From assembly GCF_001424875.1 (NCBI RefSeq), contig NZ_LMCT01000006.1:44418-108417 (forward strand): a stretch of 64,000 nt of DNA, given 5' to 3'. Position numbers and translations under genes: made by a program. Below, piece by piece: positions 28,648 to 37,947 of this stretch (positions are counted from its first letter, which is position 1; each line of letters begins with the position of its first letter). The notes under the pieces are model-generated. The model had not been told where the DNA came from and did not search any database. It saw only the letters and a program-made list of their open reading frames with translations. The DNA is from Kitasatospora sp. Root107. Lineage in GTDB: Bacteria; Actinomycetota; Actinomycetes; Streptomycetales; Streptomycetaceae.

Positions 28648-29026
28648 GTGTGTCGTGTCCTTGCCTCCTGGCCGGCATTGTGAGCGACAACGGATAGGTG
28701 CGCCCGGCCCGCAGTCGTCAGTCGCAGCGAACCGGCCTGGCCGCAGCCTTTGCCGGGCTGGAATTCGGCGAGCTGCTCGTTGGATCCGCCACTGGGCGTC
28801 CGCCGGTCAGGATCGAGCCTGGCTGCGGACAGCTCCACAGGTCGGCATGCCGTTCCCAGGGAACCGACGGCGTAGCGATTCCCTGCACCTAGGTTGATTG
28901 GGAAGCGATACCTCGCGGGGAGCTCACTTCCGAAAATAATCGTTTGGCAGTTCGAATATGACGCATTGTCAGACTCTCCCTCTAGCTTGGCCCTCGTGTC
29001 GGCCATCTACGGAAGGGGCCCTGCCA
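28648..29026 (+). promoter_or_regulatory. Spacer between DISARM and Wadjet operons
   Basis: 379 bp without a supported gene. An AT-rich patch at about 28928-28975, including TTGGCA at 28944, is the best place for a jetA promoter, but no convincing -35/-10 pair with 17-bp spacing was found. No clear terminator hairpin follows drmC, so the two defence operons may be partly co-transcribed. Confidence 0.35.
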
Positions 29027-30571
29027 GTGTTCTTCGAGGAACCGATCGCAGCCTACGAGAGCCTGACTGCGCGGATGAAAGCACTGGCTGTGGTTCGTCC
29101 GGTCGTTGGCCTCGACTCCAGCAAGGCGAAGACGGAGAGGGGTTGGCACGGCTACCGGCTCGCAGAACTGGCTCTGGCGGCTGTCGACTTCGTCGCCTTG
29201 AGCAGCGACATGGGGACGATGGTTCGTCAGGATGCCGTGGTCAGGGAAGTAGCGCGGTACGCAGCTCTGCAGATGCCCGAGGGGACGGAGAGCGAGCGCG
29301 AGGCCGTTGGCACGTGGATCATCGAGCGACTGATCAACGTCGAGGAGCGAGACCGTGCGTTCCGGCAGCCCATCGGCACCCTCAATGAAGAAGGCTTCTC
29401 CGTAAGGGACTTCCCGTTCCAGATCCTCAGGGAGGTGCCCGACGAGGTCGGGCGTGCCGCACTGGTGGTGACCGAGGCCGCGATCAATGTCTTGCTCCAC
29501 GCCATCGACATCGACGTCGCATCGGCGCAGATCGCGGCCGAGGCCCGACTGACCGCGATGCTGAAGCGGGCCCGGATCGAGGACGCGTTACAGGCGGCAC
29601 TGCACGCCCGCAGACAAAGTCTGCGCTACGCGAAGCAGCTCACCGACTGGAGGGCCGCGATGCAGCGCAGCGTACGTGCCATCAGCTGGACGGAGCAGGT
29701 CGACGAGGAGGTCGAACTTGCCCTCGACCATGTCAAGGCGCGCTCCGATGCCGAGACGGCCATGCAGCAGCGGGTGGGCGAGCTGCTCGAAATCACCGAG
29801 GACGAGCGGAAGCGCCAGCAGCTGATCGATCTGGGCGCCGTGCTCGCCGACTGCCTCAACCGCCACGCGGGGCTCACCGTCTTGCTGATGCAGCTCGGCC
29901 CGGAGTTTCGCCGGCAGCAGGACCGGCAGGTGTTCGTCATACCCGCGCTGCACACACGGGTCCACCTCGAGGACCAGCTTCTGCGGCCAGTCCTGGAGCT
30001 GCCGATTGACAGCGCGGACGGGCCGCTGGCGGCCTTCACCCGCGCGGCCTTCGGCCCCAGGCGCCCGCACGTGCTCTACCTCCCTGACTTCTTCGCTGCA
30101 CTGTGCCGGATCACCGAAAATCAGCCGTTGGAGCCAGCTGCCGTCCAAACCGATCACGAATGGGACGAATCCGCCGACGAACCTCTGTTCACCCCAGAAC
30201 AGGAGCAGGACGCGGCAGGCATCCTCGCCGGCGTCCCGGCGGCGGGGGTGCACCTGTCCACGCTCCTGCGACAAGCACGGCTCAACCCGCCAGGCGTGAG
30301 CCAGCGATGGGGGACCGACCACTTGGTCGCGCTACGTGTCCAGGAACTCTTCCGCAACATCCCCGTCTCCCAACTGGCCGAGGGGAAGGAGGCGGTTGTC
30401 GCGATTGACGACGGCGCGGAGCTGGATGACCCGCGGTTCGGCGGATCTGACTTCCTCGTGCTGAGCGTGCGGGCCGAACCGGTCAACGCCGTGGGAGGCT
30501 CGCCCGCCGCCCGCCCCATCCCGTCGCCCCGCCAGCCCGGCGCCCCTGTACTCGCGAAGGACCAGGTATGA
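29027..30571 (+). CDS. jetA: Wadjet JetA (MukF/kleisin-like subunit)
   Basis: Protein of 514 residues, first of a four-gene operon whose later members are a MukB-like SMC and a Toprim nuclease. By position and size it is the JetA/MksF-type kleisin subunit. The sequence is mostly helical: an N-terminal winged-helix-like part (residues 10-130), a long central helical/coiled region, and an acidic C-terminal part. In Wadjet it bridges the SMC heads. GTG 29027 was chosen because GGAAGGGG lies at 29011-29018; the ATG at 28958 has no Shine-Dalgarno. It overlaps jetB by ATGA. Identification rests on context more than on motifs. Confidence 0.8.
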   Translation: MFFEEPIAAYESLTARMKALAVVRPVVGLDSSKAKTERGWHGYRLAELALAAVDFVALSSDMGTMVRQDAVVREVARYAALQMPEGTESEREAVGTWIIERLINVEERDRAFRQPIGTLNEEGFSVRDFPFQILREVPDEVGRAALVVTEAAINVLLHAIDIDVASAQIAAEARLTAMLKRARIEDALQAALHARRQSLRYAKQLTDWRAAMQRSVRAISWTEQVDEEVELALDHVKARSDAETAMQQRVGELLEITEDERKRQQLIDLGAVLADCLNRHAGLTVLLMQLGPEFRRQQDRQVFVIPALHTRVHLEDQLLRPVLELPIDSADGPLAAFTRAAFGPRRPHVLYLPDFFAALCRITENQPLEPAAVQTDHEWDESADEPLFTPEQEQDAAGILAGVPAAGVHLSTLLRQARLNPPGVSQRWGTDHLVALRVQELFRNIPVSQLAEGKEAVVAIDDGAELDDPRFGGSDFLVLSVRAEPVNAVGGSPAARPIPSPRQPGAPVLAKDQV

Positions 30572-31380
30572 CGAACGATGACGTGGCGGACGCCACCCGC
30601 ATGATCGCCATGGCCCTGGGCCGCGGCAGGGTGCCAGCACGATCGAGCGAGTACGCGAGACTCGTCCAGCGCTACCAACGAGACCCCAGCTATGCCCACA
30701 TGGTGCACATGGCAGCGAAGGGCTTCGATCTGACGGTCCTGGGCGTCGACCACCGCTCAGGGCTCATCCTGGGCACCACTGCGGAGAGCTCACTGTCCCT
30801 GTCGGTCACCGAGCTGGTGCCCGCTCCCCTGGACCGGCCGCTGTATCTGCTCGCCCAACTCGCCATCGCCACGCTCGCGTTCCCCCGACCGCAAGACTTG
30901 GACGACGACGAGTTCGTGGGCCGCGTCACCGCCAGCGCCGTCGACGACTACGTGCGCGAACATGCTCTGGCGATCGAGCAGCGCATCACCGCGGCTGGTG
31001 AGGACCAGGACCCGCCGACCGGCCAGCCGGGGCTGGAAGCACTGTGGCGTGCGTACCTGCGGCGCAGCGCCACGGGACGGACCAAGGGCGACAACACGCC
31101 GTTCGCAGCCAGCCGCAAGATCGTCGAGCGGGCACTGAAGCACTTGGTCGAGTACGGCTTCATGCACAAAGTGCCAGGCGACGGCGTGGGCACATACGTC
31201 ACGCACGTGAAATACCGCGTGCAGATCCGCGAGCTCGCGGCCGGGGAGATGCTCGGAGAGCTCGCGGCTCTGGGCATCTCCCGTCTGCCGAGCGGAGACC
31301 TCGGCCGCACAACCGACGAGCCGGCCCCGCCAACGCCCGGCGCCTCCGGCCCTACGCTCACCCCGCCTCTCGCCGACTGA
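30568..31380 (+). CDS. jetB: Wadjet JetB (MukE-like winged-helix subunit)
   Basis: Protein of 270 residues. Size, position between JetA and the SMC, and a winged-helix-like C-terminal region (FAASRKIVERALKHLVEYGF, then a YRVQIREL strand) fit the MukE/KITE-like JetB subunit that clamps the kleisin in the Wadjet condensin. The last 30 residues are Pro/Thr-rich and probably disordered. The start overlaps the jetA stop (ATGA), so translation should be coupled. No enzymatic motif is expected and none is seen. Confidence 0.8.
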   Translation: MTNDDVADATRMIAMALGRGRVPARSSEYARLVQRYQRDPSYAHMVHMAAKGFDLTVLGVDHRSGLILGTTAESSLSLSVTELVPAPLDRPLYLLAQLAIATLAFPRPQDLDDDEFVGRVTASAVDDYVREHALAIEQRITAAGEDQDPPTGQPGLEALWRAYLRRSATGRTKGDNTPFAASRKIVERALKHLVEYGFMHKVPGDGVGTYVTHVKYRVQIRELAAGEMLGELAALGISRLPSGDLGRTTDEPAPPTPGASGPTLTPPLAD

Positions 31381-31397
31381 CCGCACGGGAGTCCACT

Positions 31398-34300
31398 GTG
31401 TACGAGTTGAACCGCGTCCTGCTGCGAAACTTCGGCCCCCGCGACGCCCGGTACGAGTGGGTCGACCTCGACCTGTCCGGTGTCGGAGAGCCGGTGTCGA
31501 CCGGCGCCCTGGTCCCCGACGCCGGCCACGTCCCGGATCGGCCCTCGCCTGCGAGCCTGGTGATGCTGGAGAACGGGGGTGGCAAGGGCGTGCTCCTCAC
31601 CGCGATCATGTGTACCACCATCCCCTATCGCCACAAGGATCTCGAGGCGCTGCGCAAGTTCGTTGTCTCGCCCGTCCAGCCCTCGCACATCGTGATGGAG
31701 TGGGTGGACGCGCGCACCGGTCAGCTCCTGGTCACCGGTCAGGTCCTCGCGCCGGCAGCAGACAAGAACCTCAGCAGACTCTTCTACAGCTTCCACCCCG
31801 GAGCGGCCCTCACCGCCGATCGCTTGCCCTTCCACCATGGCGGCATCTGGCTCTCCTTCGACGACTTCTGCACCGAGCTGCGGGACCTCAGGGCCCGCAA
31901 CGAAGGGCTGGGCCTGAGGGAGGAAGCCGGCCAGAAGGAGTGGGAGGCCCATCAGAGCAGCCTCGGCCTCGAGCCGGACCTGTTCAACGTCCAGCGCGCG
32001 ATGAACGCCACCGAGAGCGGTGCCGCCAACGCGTTCACCACGACCACGTCCGGTGCCTTCGTGGAGTGGCTCCTCAAGAAGTCATCTGACGCTTCCGATT
32101 ACGATGCGGTCGGCAAAATGTTCAACGGGTACGCGGGGGCAATCTCGCAATACCAGCTCTGGCAGAAGGAACGCGCGTTCGCCCTCGAGATGCAGCGCCA
32201 GTGCCAGCAGGTCGACGACGCCCACACAACACAGCTCTCGCGCGCAGCACAGGCAGCACAAGCCTCGAAGAACCTCGTGGTGCTGGCTTCGGCACTCCTG
32301 ACCAGGGACAGACAACTGGCATGTGAGGTCGCAGTTTGCGGCACCGCCTATGAGCAGGCGGATGTCGAGCGCCGGACGAGGATGCGCGCACAAGACGCCG
32401 CCGACAACACGCTGCGACACGTCGAATGGCACAGCCTTCGGCTGGATCTGGCCGATCTGGAAGCCAGGCGGGCGGATGCCGAGGCGAGGAGACTTGAAGT
32501 TGAACAGGAACGCGACGGCTGGGCCCAAGTACCACTGGCCCTGGACCTCGCGACCGCTCGCCATGCCTTCGACAGTACCCATCTCGACCTGACACAGGCC
32601 GAAGGGGCCATCGCTCCCTATGCGACAGCCGCCGACGACGCCGCAGCCCGGCTGAGGATCGGCCTACGCCTGGAAGAAGAGGCCGTCCGTAAGAAGATCC
32701 GCGACCTGCAAGAGGCTACCCGCGCCAGCGGGATCGAGGTCAGCGCGTGGCGTGCCCGCATGGGCGAGCTTCGCAAGCTCGACGGTTTCGCGGAGAGCGA
32801 GACGGCGAGCCTCAGCTCGTTCGTCGCCCAATTCGAAGCGGACCTCCAGCGGTCGCGCGATTCCCGGGACGTGCTGGCCGGAGAAGCGGCGGCGGACGCA
32901 GCTACCCGCTCCCGCGCCATGGAAAGAGACCTTGAGGAGCAGGCCGACGACGCGAAAGCAGCTGTCGAAAATGCGAGGACGAGCGCTTCCCGTGCCAGAG
33001 TGGAGCTCTCCAACGCCGATGTCGCCGCGTCTGCGGCCGGCAGTGCCGCAGACAACGCGAGCACCGTGATCGACAAGCTCCGGACCAGGGCGCGGCACAT
33101 CCAGCGCGACCCCCTCAGCTCGGAGCTGCTGGAAACAGAACCCGAAGCGACCGGCGGTGATGCCCTGACCTGGATCGCCGCTGAGGCAGGGCCGCTGCAC
33201 GAACTCGCCAGCCGCCGCCACACAGCTCTGGAAGGAGTTCTGACCGCTCAACGGCGCAGGCTGGACAGAGACCAGGAGTACCTGACAGCCCTCGACACCA
33301 GTGCCGGGCTACTGCCCGCCCGCGCTCACGTCCGCGAGGTCTGCGACGCCCTGCTCGGGCACGGAGTCATTGCCCATCCCGGCTGGATCTGGATGCGCGA
33401 CAACCTGCCGACCGACCTCCACGCCCGGGCCATTTCCGATCACCCCGACCTGGTGGACGGAGTGATCGTCACCGACGAGTCGGAGCTGGAGAAGGCACGC
33501 CAATTCCTGGAAGAACTCCGCCCACTGCCGGCAGCAGCTGTGGCCATCGGAACCGGTAACCGCTTCGCCAACATGGCCCCCAGCGACCGGGCCGGGCGCA
33601 CCGTGGTGGAGCCCACACCTGCCATGCACGATGAACTGGCCGCAGCACGCGAGCGGGAGATCGTCGAGGTTCGTATCCGGGAGACCTCCGAGGAAATCCA
33701 GCAGCAGGAGACACGCCGAAAGGCAACGGCACGCCTCCTTGGCACCCTGGACAACTGGCAGGAGGAGATCGGGGAGGTTCCCCTCGACATACGCCTTGAC
33801 GAGCTGGAGAGCCTTCAGGCCGCCGCCGGGGTTGCCAGAGAAGCAGCCGGCGCGGCCTCAGAGCGAGCACAGGGACTCGAACTGGCCCTGGGCAAAGCCG
33901 AGTCGCAGCGTGAGACCGCCCTCGACCTGTGGACAGCCCAGCAGCGGACGGCAGACGGCCTGGAGCGGCTGGCCGGCCGTGAGGCCGAGGCCGGCCGTGC
34001 TGCTGACCGGATCTCCGAACTCGTACGCCGGACCACGATGCGGGCTGTCGAGTTCGGCGAGCTGGAAGCATCCTGCTCCGCGGCGGAGGACGAGAGCCTT
34101 CGCCGTGCCGGTCTCGTCCAGACTCACGAGCTGGAGGCGGACGGACACAGCCGCGAGTGGAATTTGACCACGGCCACCGACGAGGCCGAACGCCGCCAGG
34201 CACAGGCCGGCGCGCTCCACCCCCTGCCCGTGTTGCGACAGCAGTACAAGCAGGCCGCCTCCGACCTACGCGCCCGTGAGGTCGGTGAAGACCTTCGCAA

Positions 34301-35858
34301 GCGCGCGCGGACTGCAGAGGCCGACCTCCGGACCTGCCAGGCTCTCTGGAAGAACGTCCCGACCCCTGTACAAGATCGAGCACAGGTCCTTGCCCAGGAC
34401 GCACGTGCTGACGATGCCATCCAACGAGACGCCCTCGTGCGCAGTCTGACCGAGCAGCGCGAGCGACTGCAGACCGACGAAACCCACCTCAATACGCAGC
34501 GCGCCGGCGTCCAAGTACGGCTCGAGCAGGCCCGACCCGCAGAAGGCCAAGCCTGGCTGGAGGAGGGGACCGCGCACGAGTGGACCCCGAGTGACCGGGC
34601 CCAGGCCCAGAAACTGCTGGCGACGTCCGGAGACTTGAAGACCGGCGCGGACCGGGCAGCGCGTACGGCCGGGGAGTCTTTCTCTGCCGCGGGCCGCGCC
34701 AAGCAGCAGGCTGAGCGCAGCCGCACCACGCTCGCCCCGGTCCTTGCACTCTTCGAGACGGCGATCAAAGGCATGCCCATCGATCAGGAAGCCGCGCCCT
34801 ATCCTGGGTCACTCGAAGGCGCCGAGTCCAAAGCCCGGGAGGCTGTGAGCCTCCACGCGACGGCCCACAAGCAGAAGGTCACCGCCGACCGAGCTGTCGA
34901 ACGAGCCGTAGCCGATCTGAAGGACGCGGTCTCCAACGTCGCGTACCACGACCTCGACATTCCCCTGCGCACACAGATCTCTGCCCTCGACGGCCGAAGG
35001 ATCCCGCCCCTGGCCGCCGATTGGGTGACCGCTCTCACGGAACGCGCCGCTGTCCTGGCCTCTCAGCTGAACGGAGTCGAGCAAGTACGCGACACCCTGG
35101 TCCTCCAACTGGCAGGTCGTGTCTCGGAAGAATTGAAGAAGCTCGACCGCGCCAGTACCTTCTCCGTCTTCCCCGACGAAGCCGGCCCGTGGTCAAACCA
35201 GCGCTTCCTGACGATCAAGTACCAGCCGCCGGAGCAGCCCCTGCTCCATGGACTCATCCGCGAAGCAGTCCAGACCATGGCCGCTGCCCCCAACGCCGTC
35301 GGGCTCAAGGGCGTCGACGTCGTCATGCGCTGCCTCCACAGCGCCGTCCCACGAGGCTTCACCGCCAAGGTGATCAAACCAACTGCCTCGCGCACCATCG
35401 AGCATGTGCTCGTGGAAGACATGAAAACGATCTTCTCAGGCGGCCAAGAACTCACCGGAGCCATCCTCCTGTACTGCGCGCTGGCCGCCCTGCGAACCTC
35501 GCCAGGCCCACGCAGCCGCACTCGGCACGGCGGCCTCCTCATGCTGGACAACCCCATCGGCCGCGCCAACGCCGACTACCTCATGCAGATCCAGCAGGAG
35601 ATGGCCACCGCACTCGGCATTCAGCTGCTCTACACCACCGGACTCAGCGACGACAACGCCACCCTGCGGTTCCCCCTGCGTATCCAGCTGCGCAACGACG
35701 CGGAAGCCCGAAGCGGGCTGTCCCTCGTCCGCGTCGACGAGATCGTACGCACCTCCCTGGTCCCCGGGCCACGGGTGACACCCGATCCCGAGGCCCCCGA
35801 GCCCGCCGGCTACCTGAGCACCGCCCGGCTCTACACCAAGACCGAGGCCGGACGATGA
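31398..35858 (+). CDS. jetC: Wadjet JetC (MukB-like SMC ATPase)
   Basis: Protein of 1486 residues with SMC architecture. The N-terminal Walker A is LENGGGKGVLL near residues 56-66. Between the heads lie long Glu/Arg/Ala-rich coiled coils broken by a globular hinge-like part around residues 640-760. The C-terminal head has the ABC signature SGGQELTGAILL near residue 1347 and Walker B GLLMLDNPIG near residue 1380. JetC drives ATP-dependent loop extrusion on small circular DNA so that JetD can cut it. GTG 31398 was chosen for the CGGGAG site upstream and the family N-terminus (LNRVLLRNFGP); the upstream open frame is the shadow of jetB. Confidence 0.9.
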   Translation: MYELNRVLLRNFGPRDARYEWVDLDLSGVGEPVSTGALVPDAGHVPDRPSPASLVMLENGGGKGVLLTAIMCTTIPYRHKDLEALRKFVVSPVQPSHIVMEWVDARTGQLLVTGQVLAPAADKNLSRLFYSFHPGAALTADRLPFHHGGIWLSFDDFCTELRDLRARNEGLGLREEAGQKEWEAHQSSLGLEPDLFNVQRAMNATESGAANAFTTTTSGAFVEWLLKKSSDASDYDAVGKMFNGYAGAISQYQLWQKERAFALEMQRQCQQVDDAHTTQLSRAAQAAQASKNLVVLASALLTRDRQLACEVAVCGTAYEQADVERRTRMRAQDAADNTLRHVEWHSLRLDLADLEARRADAEARRLEVEQERDGWAQVPLALDLATARHAFDSTHLDLTQAEGAIAPYATAADDAAARLRIGLRLEEEAVRKKIRDLQEATRASGIEVSAWRARMGELRKLDGFAESETASLSSFVAQFEADLQRSRDSRDVLAGEAAADAATRSRAMERDLEEQADDAKAAVENARTSASRARVELSNADVAASAAGSAADNASTVIDKLRTRARHIQRDPLSSELLETEPEATGGDALTWIAAEAGPLHELASRRHTALEGVLTAQRRRLDRDQEYLTALDTSAGLLPARAHVREVCDALLGHGVIAHPGWIWMRDNLPTDLHARAISDHPDLVDGVIVTDESELEKARQFLEELRPLPAAAVAIGTGNRFANMAPSDRAGRTVVEPTPAMHDELAAAREREIVEVRIRETSEEIQQQETRRKATARLLGTLDNWQEEIGEVPLDIRLDELESLQAAAGVAREAAGAASERAQGLELALGKAESQRETALDLWTAQQRTADGLERLAGREAEAGRAADRISELVRRTTMRAVEFGELEASCSAAEDESLRRAGLVQTHELEADGHSREWNLTTATDEAERRQAQAGALHPLPVLRQQYKQAASDLRAREVGEDLRKRARTAEADLRTCQALWKNVPTPVQDRAQVLAQDARADDAIQRDALVRSLTEQRERLQTDETHLNTQRAGVQVRLEQARPAEGQAWLEEGTAHEWTPSDRAQAQKLLATSGDLKTGADRAARTAGESFSAAGRAKQQAERSRTTLAPVLALFETAIKGMPIDQEAAPYPGSLEGAESKAREAVSLHATAHKQKVTADRAVERAVADLKDAVSNVAYHDLDIPLRTQISALDGRRIPPLAADWVTALTERAAVLASQLNGVEQVRDTLVLQLAGRVSEELKKLDRASTFSVFPDEAGPWSNQRFLTIKYQPPEQPLLHGLIREAVQTMAAAPNAVGLKGVDVVMRCLHSAVPRGFTAKVIKPTASRTIEHVLVEDMKTIFSGGQELTGAILLYCALAALRTSPGPRSRTRHGGLLMLDNPIGRANADYLMQIQQEMATALGIQLLYTTGLSDDNATLRFPLRIQLRNDAEARSGLSLVRVDEIVRTSLVPGPRVTPDPEAPEPAGYLSTARLYTKTEAGR

Positions 35859-37024
35859 GGACGCCAGACGACAGCCCGGTGCCACAATTGTCTCCAGCTG
35901 CTGCCCGGCTCAATGACACCCTGCACGTCAGGAGCTCCGGCGGCGGCACGCTCTCTCGCACAGCCCTGACGGAGGCATTCGCCTCTGCTCTGCCGGGTCT
36001 GTCCCAGAGCGGCAACAGCCGCCGTAGCCTCGCCACCTTGCTCATCGAGCTTGCCGACGCGCAACTCCTCACCCTGCCCTCCGGCCCGGCGAAGTGGGAC
36101 GCCGGGCGCCCCCCGCTACCCGACGCCGTCCGCATCGTCCGCTCCCAGCCGATCCCCGCAGCACCCCGAGAAGTGCGGTCATGGAGACCGGAGCTCAGTT
36201 GGGTATCGACCACGCGCATCACCACCGCACAGACGAACATCCTGACCGCGATCAACCGGTGGTTCCGGGACACGAGCAGCACGGCACAGGCACGCCGACC
36301 ACTGTCCCTGCGCGAACGGTCCCACGAGATCTTCAACGATGAGAAGCGCCTTGACAGCCTGATCAGCGGGGCGCTCTTCGGTCCGGGCCGACTCGATCTG
36401 GACCAACTCGCCACCTACCGCGAACCCCCACCGCTCGCCTACCGACACCTCGGAGACGGCGACACCATGCTTGTGATCGAGAACAGCGATACCTTCGCGA
36501 CCCTGCGCCATCTGCTCCAACGCGTCCCCGGCCGCATCGGCTACATCGCTTTCGGCGCCGGCCGCGCCTTCGAAGCGACCGTTGCCAGCGTCGCCGAACT
36601 CCCTCAGATCCACCGCATCCTCTACTACGGAGATCTCGACGCGGACGGCCTGTCCATCCCGGCCAGGGCCTCTATTACCGCAACGCTGTTGGGCCTCCCA
36701 CCCGTTGAACCAGCGGAAGGCTGCTACCGGCTCCTCCTCACCCGCCCTCGCAACACAGCACTCAAGATCGATCCCAGCCGCGCCCGGCTGCTCGTGGAGT
36801 GGCTACCGCCCGCCCTTCAGGATCAAGCCCTCGTGATGCTCACGGCGGGTGACCGCGTCGCCCAGGAGGCCGCAAACCAGAACCATCACCTCGCGGACAC
36901 CCAGTGGCTCGCCATTCGGGAGATGGCGCCGACGGCCGCCCGCCCACACTTCGATTCGACGCGCGAAGACTGTAGGCCGTGCGACCTTCGAAGTACGAAC
37001 CTTCTTACGGGTGAAGCGAATTGA
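35855..37024 (+). CDS. jetD: Wadjet JetD (Toprim nuclease, DUF3322/DUF2220-like)
   Basis: Protein of 389 residues. RERSHEIFNDEKRLDSL near residue 150 is typical of the N-terminal JetD domain. The Toprim fold shows its catalytic Glu in VIENSDTF near residue 209 and the acidic pair in YYGDLDADGL near residues 258-267. This is the topoisomerase VI-like subunit that cleaves extruded plasmid DNA. ATG 35855 overlaps the jetC stop (ATGA). The last 25 residues are Cys/Arg-rich and look unlike the usual end, so a small 3' change is possible. The Wadjet subtype is not assigned. Confidence 0.85.
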   Translation: MRTPDDSPVPQLSPAAARLNDTLHVRSSGGGTLSRTALTEAFASALPGLSQSGNSRRSLATLLIELADAQLLTLPSGPAKWDAGRPPLPDAVRIVRSQPIPAAPREVRSWRPELSWVSTTRITTAQTNILTAINRWFRDTSSTAQARRPLSLRERSHEIFNDEKRLDSLISGALFGPGRLDLDQLATYREPPPLAYRHLGDGDTMLVIENSDTFATLRHLLQRVPGRIGYIAFGAGRAFEATVASVAELPQIHRILYYGDLDADGLSIPARASITATLLGLPPVEPAEGCYRLLLTRPRNTALKIDPSRARLLVEWLPPALQDQALVMLTAGDRVAQEAANQNHHLADTQWLAIREMAPTAARPHFDSTREDCRPCDLRSTNLLTGEAN

Positions 37025-37066
37025 GTGTTCTGGTGACGCCAGTTGTAGCCTGAGCCTCGATTCGGA

Positions 37067-37116
37067 CCACGGGCGTCGGCACGCACGGAGGTGTCCGTGC
37101 GGGCCGACGCCCGTGG
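37067..37116 (+). terminator. Strong hairpin after jetD
   Basis: CCACGGGCGTCGGC at 37067-37080 pairs perfectly with 37103-37116. The inner segment can pair further (GCACGG with CCGTGC). It lies 43 bases after the jetD stop and 25 before the next gene, so it should terminate the jet operon. Confidence 0.75.
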
Positions 37117-37140
37117 TGCCGTTCTCGTACAGCTCTAGGG

Positions 37141-37521
37141 ATGGGTGGCACTGTGACTGCTTCGTCGGCAACTGCCGAGAAGGTGTCAGACTTCTACTGC
37201 GACGAGGCGCTGTCCGGACGCACGCCGGCCAAGGTAATCGAGGAGACCGAGACGGTACTCGCGTTCGTGCACACCCAGCCCAGCTACCCAGTGCACATCG
37301 TGGTGGTGCCGAAGGTGCACACTCCGTCCCTGGTGGACCTCGCCGACGGCGGCGAGGAGCGACTGATGGACGTAATGCGAGCAGTACGGTCGGTGGCCGC
37401 GCGGGTGCGCGCGGAGCACGGGGCGGCCTGCGTGGTGACGAACGAGGGCAAGTACCAGGAGTCGAAGCACATGCACTGGCACGTGCTGTTCCGGGGCGAG
37501 CTGCCCGAGAGCCGGGTCTGA
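37141..37521 (+). CDS. HIT-family nucleotide hydrolase/transferase
   Basis: Protein of 126 residues, normal HIT length. The C-terminal active site KHMHWHVLF is the His-x-His-x-His triad, where the middle His forms the nucleotidyl-enzyme intermediate. Upstream, FVHTQPSYPVHIVVVPKVHTPSL is the conserved substrate-binding region. Members hydrolyse AMP-lysine, adenosine phosphoramidate or dinucleoside polyphosphates. ATG 37141 is used; a GTG at 37153 is an alternative. It stands alone behind the jet operon terminator, with no sign of membership in the defence operons. Confidence 0.82.
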   Translation: MGGTVTASSATAEKVSDFYCDEALSGRTPAKVIEETETVLAFVHTQPSYPVHIVVVPKVHTPSLVDLADGGEERLMDVMRAVRSVAARVRAEHGAACVVTNEGKYQESKHMHWHVLFRGELPESRV

Positions 37522-37540
37522 CCAACCCGCCCCGGTCGTC

Positions 37541-37741
37541 TCAGTGCCGGCGGCGCCGTGGGCGGGCAAGGCGGAGTGTGCGGGTGGCGATATCCCGGGC
37601 GATGCGGTGGATCAGCTCAGGGTCGGGCCGCGGGCGGGCCCCGTTCAGCGCTGGGAGCAGTTGCTCACAGCGGGCCAAGACCGGGCGTCCGTCGGTCAGT
37701 TGCTCGTCGTCCAGGACGACGGCACAGGTCGCCCATCGGGC
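37541..37741 (-). pseudogene. Decayed 3' fragment of an unknown gene
   Basis: The minus-strand frame ending at TGA 37541-37543 reads as plausible protein (AVVLDDEQLTDGRPVLARCE, then ELIHRIARDIATRTLRLARP) with high third-position GC. It is blocked upstream by two TAG codons at 37742-37750 and has no start codon. A related-looking stretch (LEAMAKPAVLIC) continues in another frame near 37800. It appears to be the 3' end of a broken gene of unknown function. Confidence 0.4.
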
Positions 37742-37837
37742 CTACGCCTAGGCGTTGTCGAGCTGGTCGCCGCGGCTGACAGATCAGGACAGCGGGCTTG
37801 GCCATGGCCTCCAGCTCGGCGAGCGTGGGCGCCGATG

Positions 37838-37891
37838 GTCTCCGCGAATCCGGATCTACGTGAGGACCCCGAGTTAGATGTTGGCTGGTGG
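37838..37891 (+). pseudogene. Fragment of a phosphotransferase-like gene
   Basis: The translation VSANPDLREDPELDVGWW matches the left-edge gene's VSASPDLRKDPGLEDSWW (bases 261-315) at 11 or more of 18 positions. No catalytic loop follows, and the similarity stops at the double Trp. It is probably a scrap of a paralogous phosphotransferase gene left by a rearrangement. Confidence 0.45.
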
Positions 37892-37947
37892 TGTCAGTTC
37901 CGGCCAATGACCCTGTGCGGCACGCGGTGTCCGATAGGCTCAGTGGG

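Noticed and set aside
29027..37024. Housekeeping MukBEF or chromosomal condensin
   Set aside because: A fourth gene with DUF3322/Toprim features (JetD) marks a Wadjet-type plasmid defence operon.
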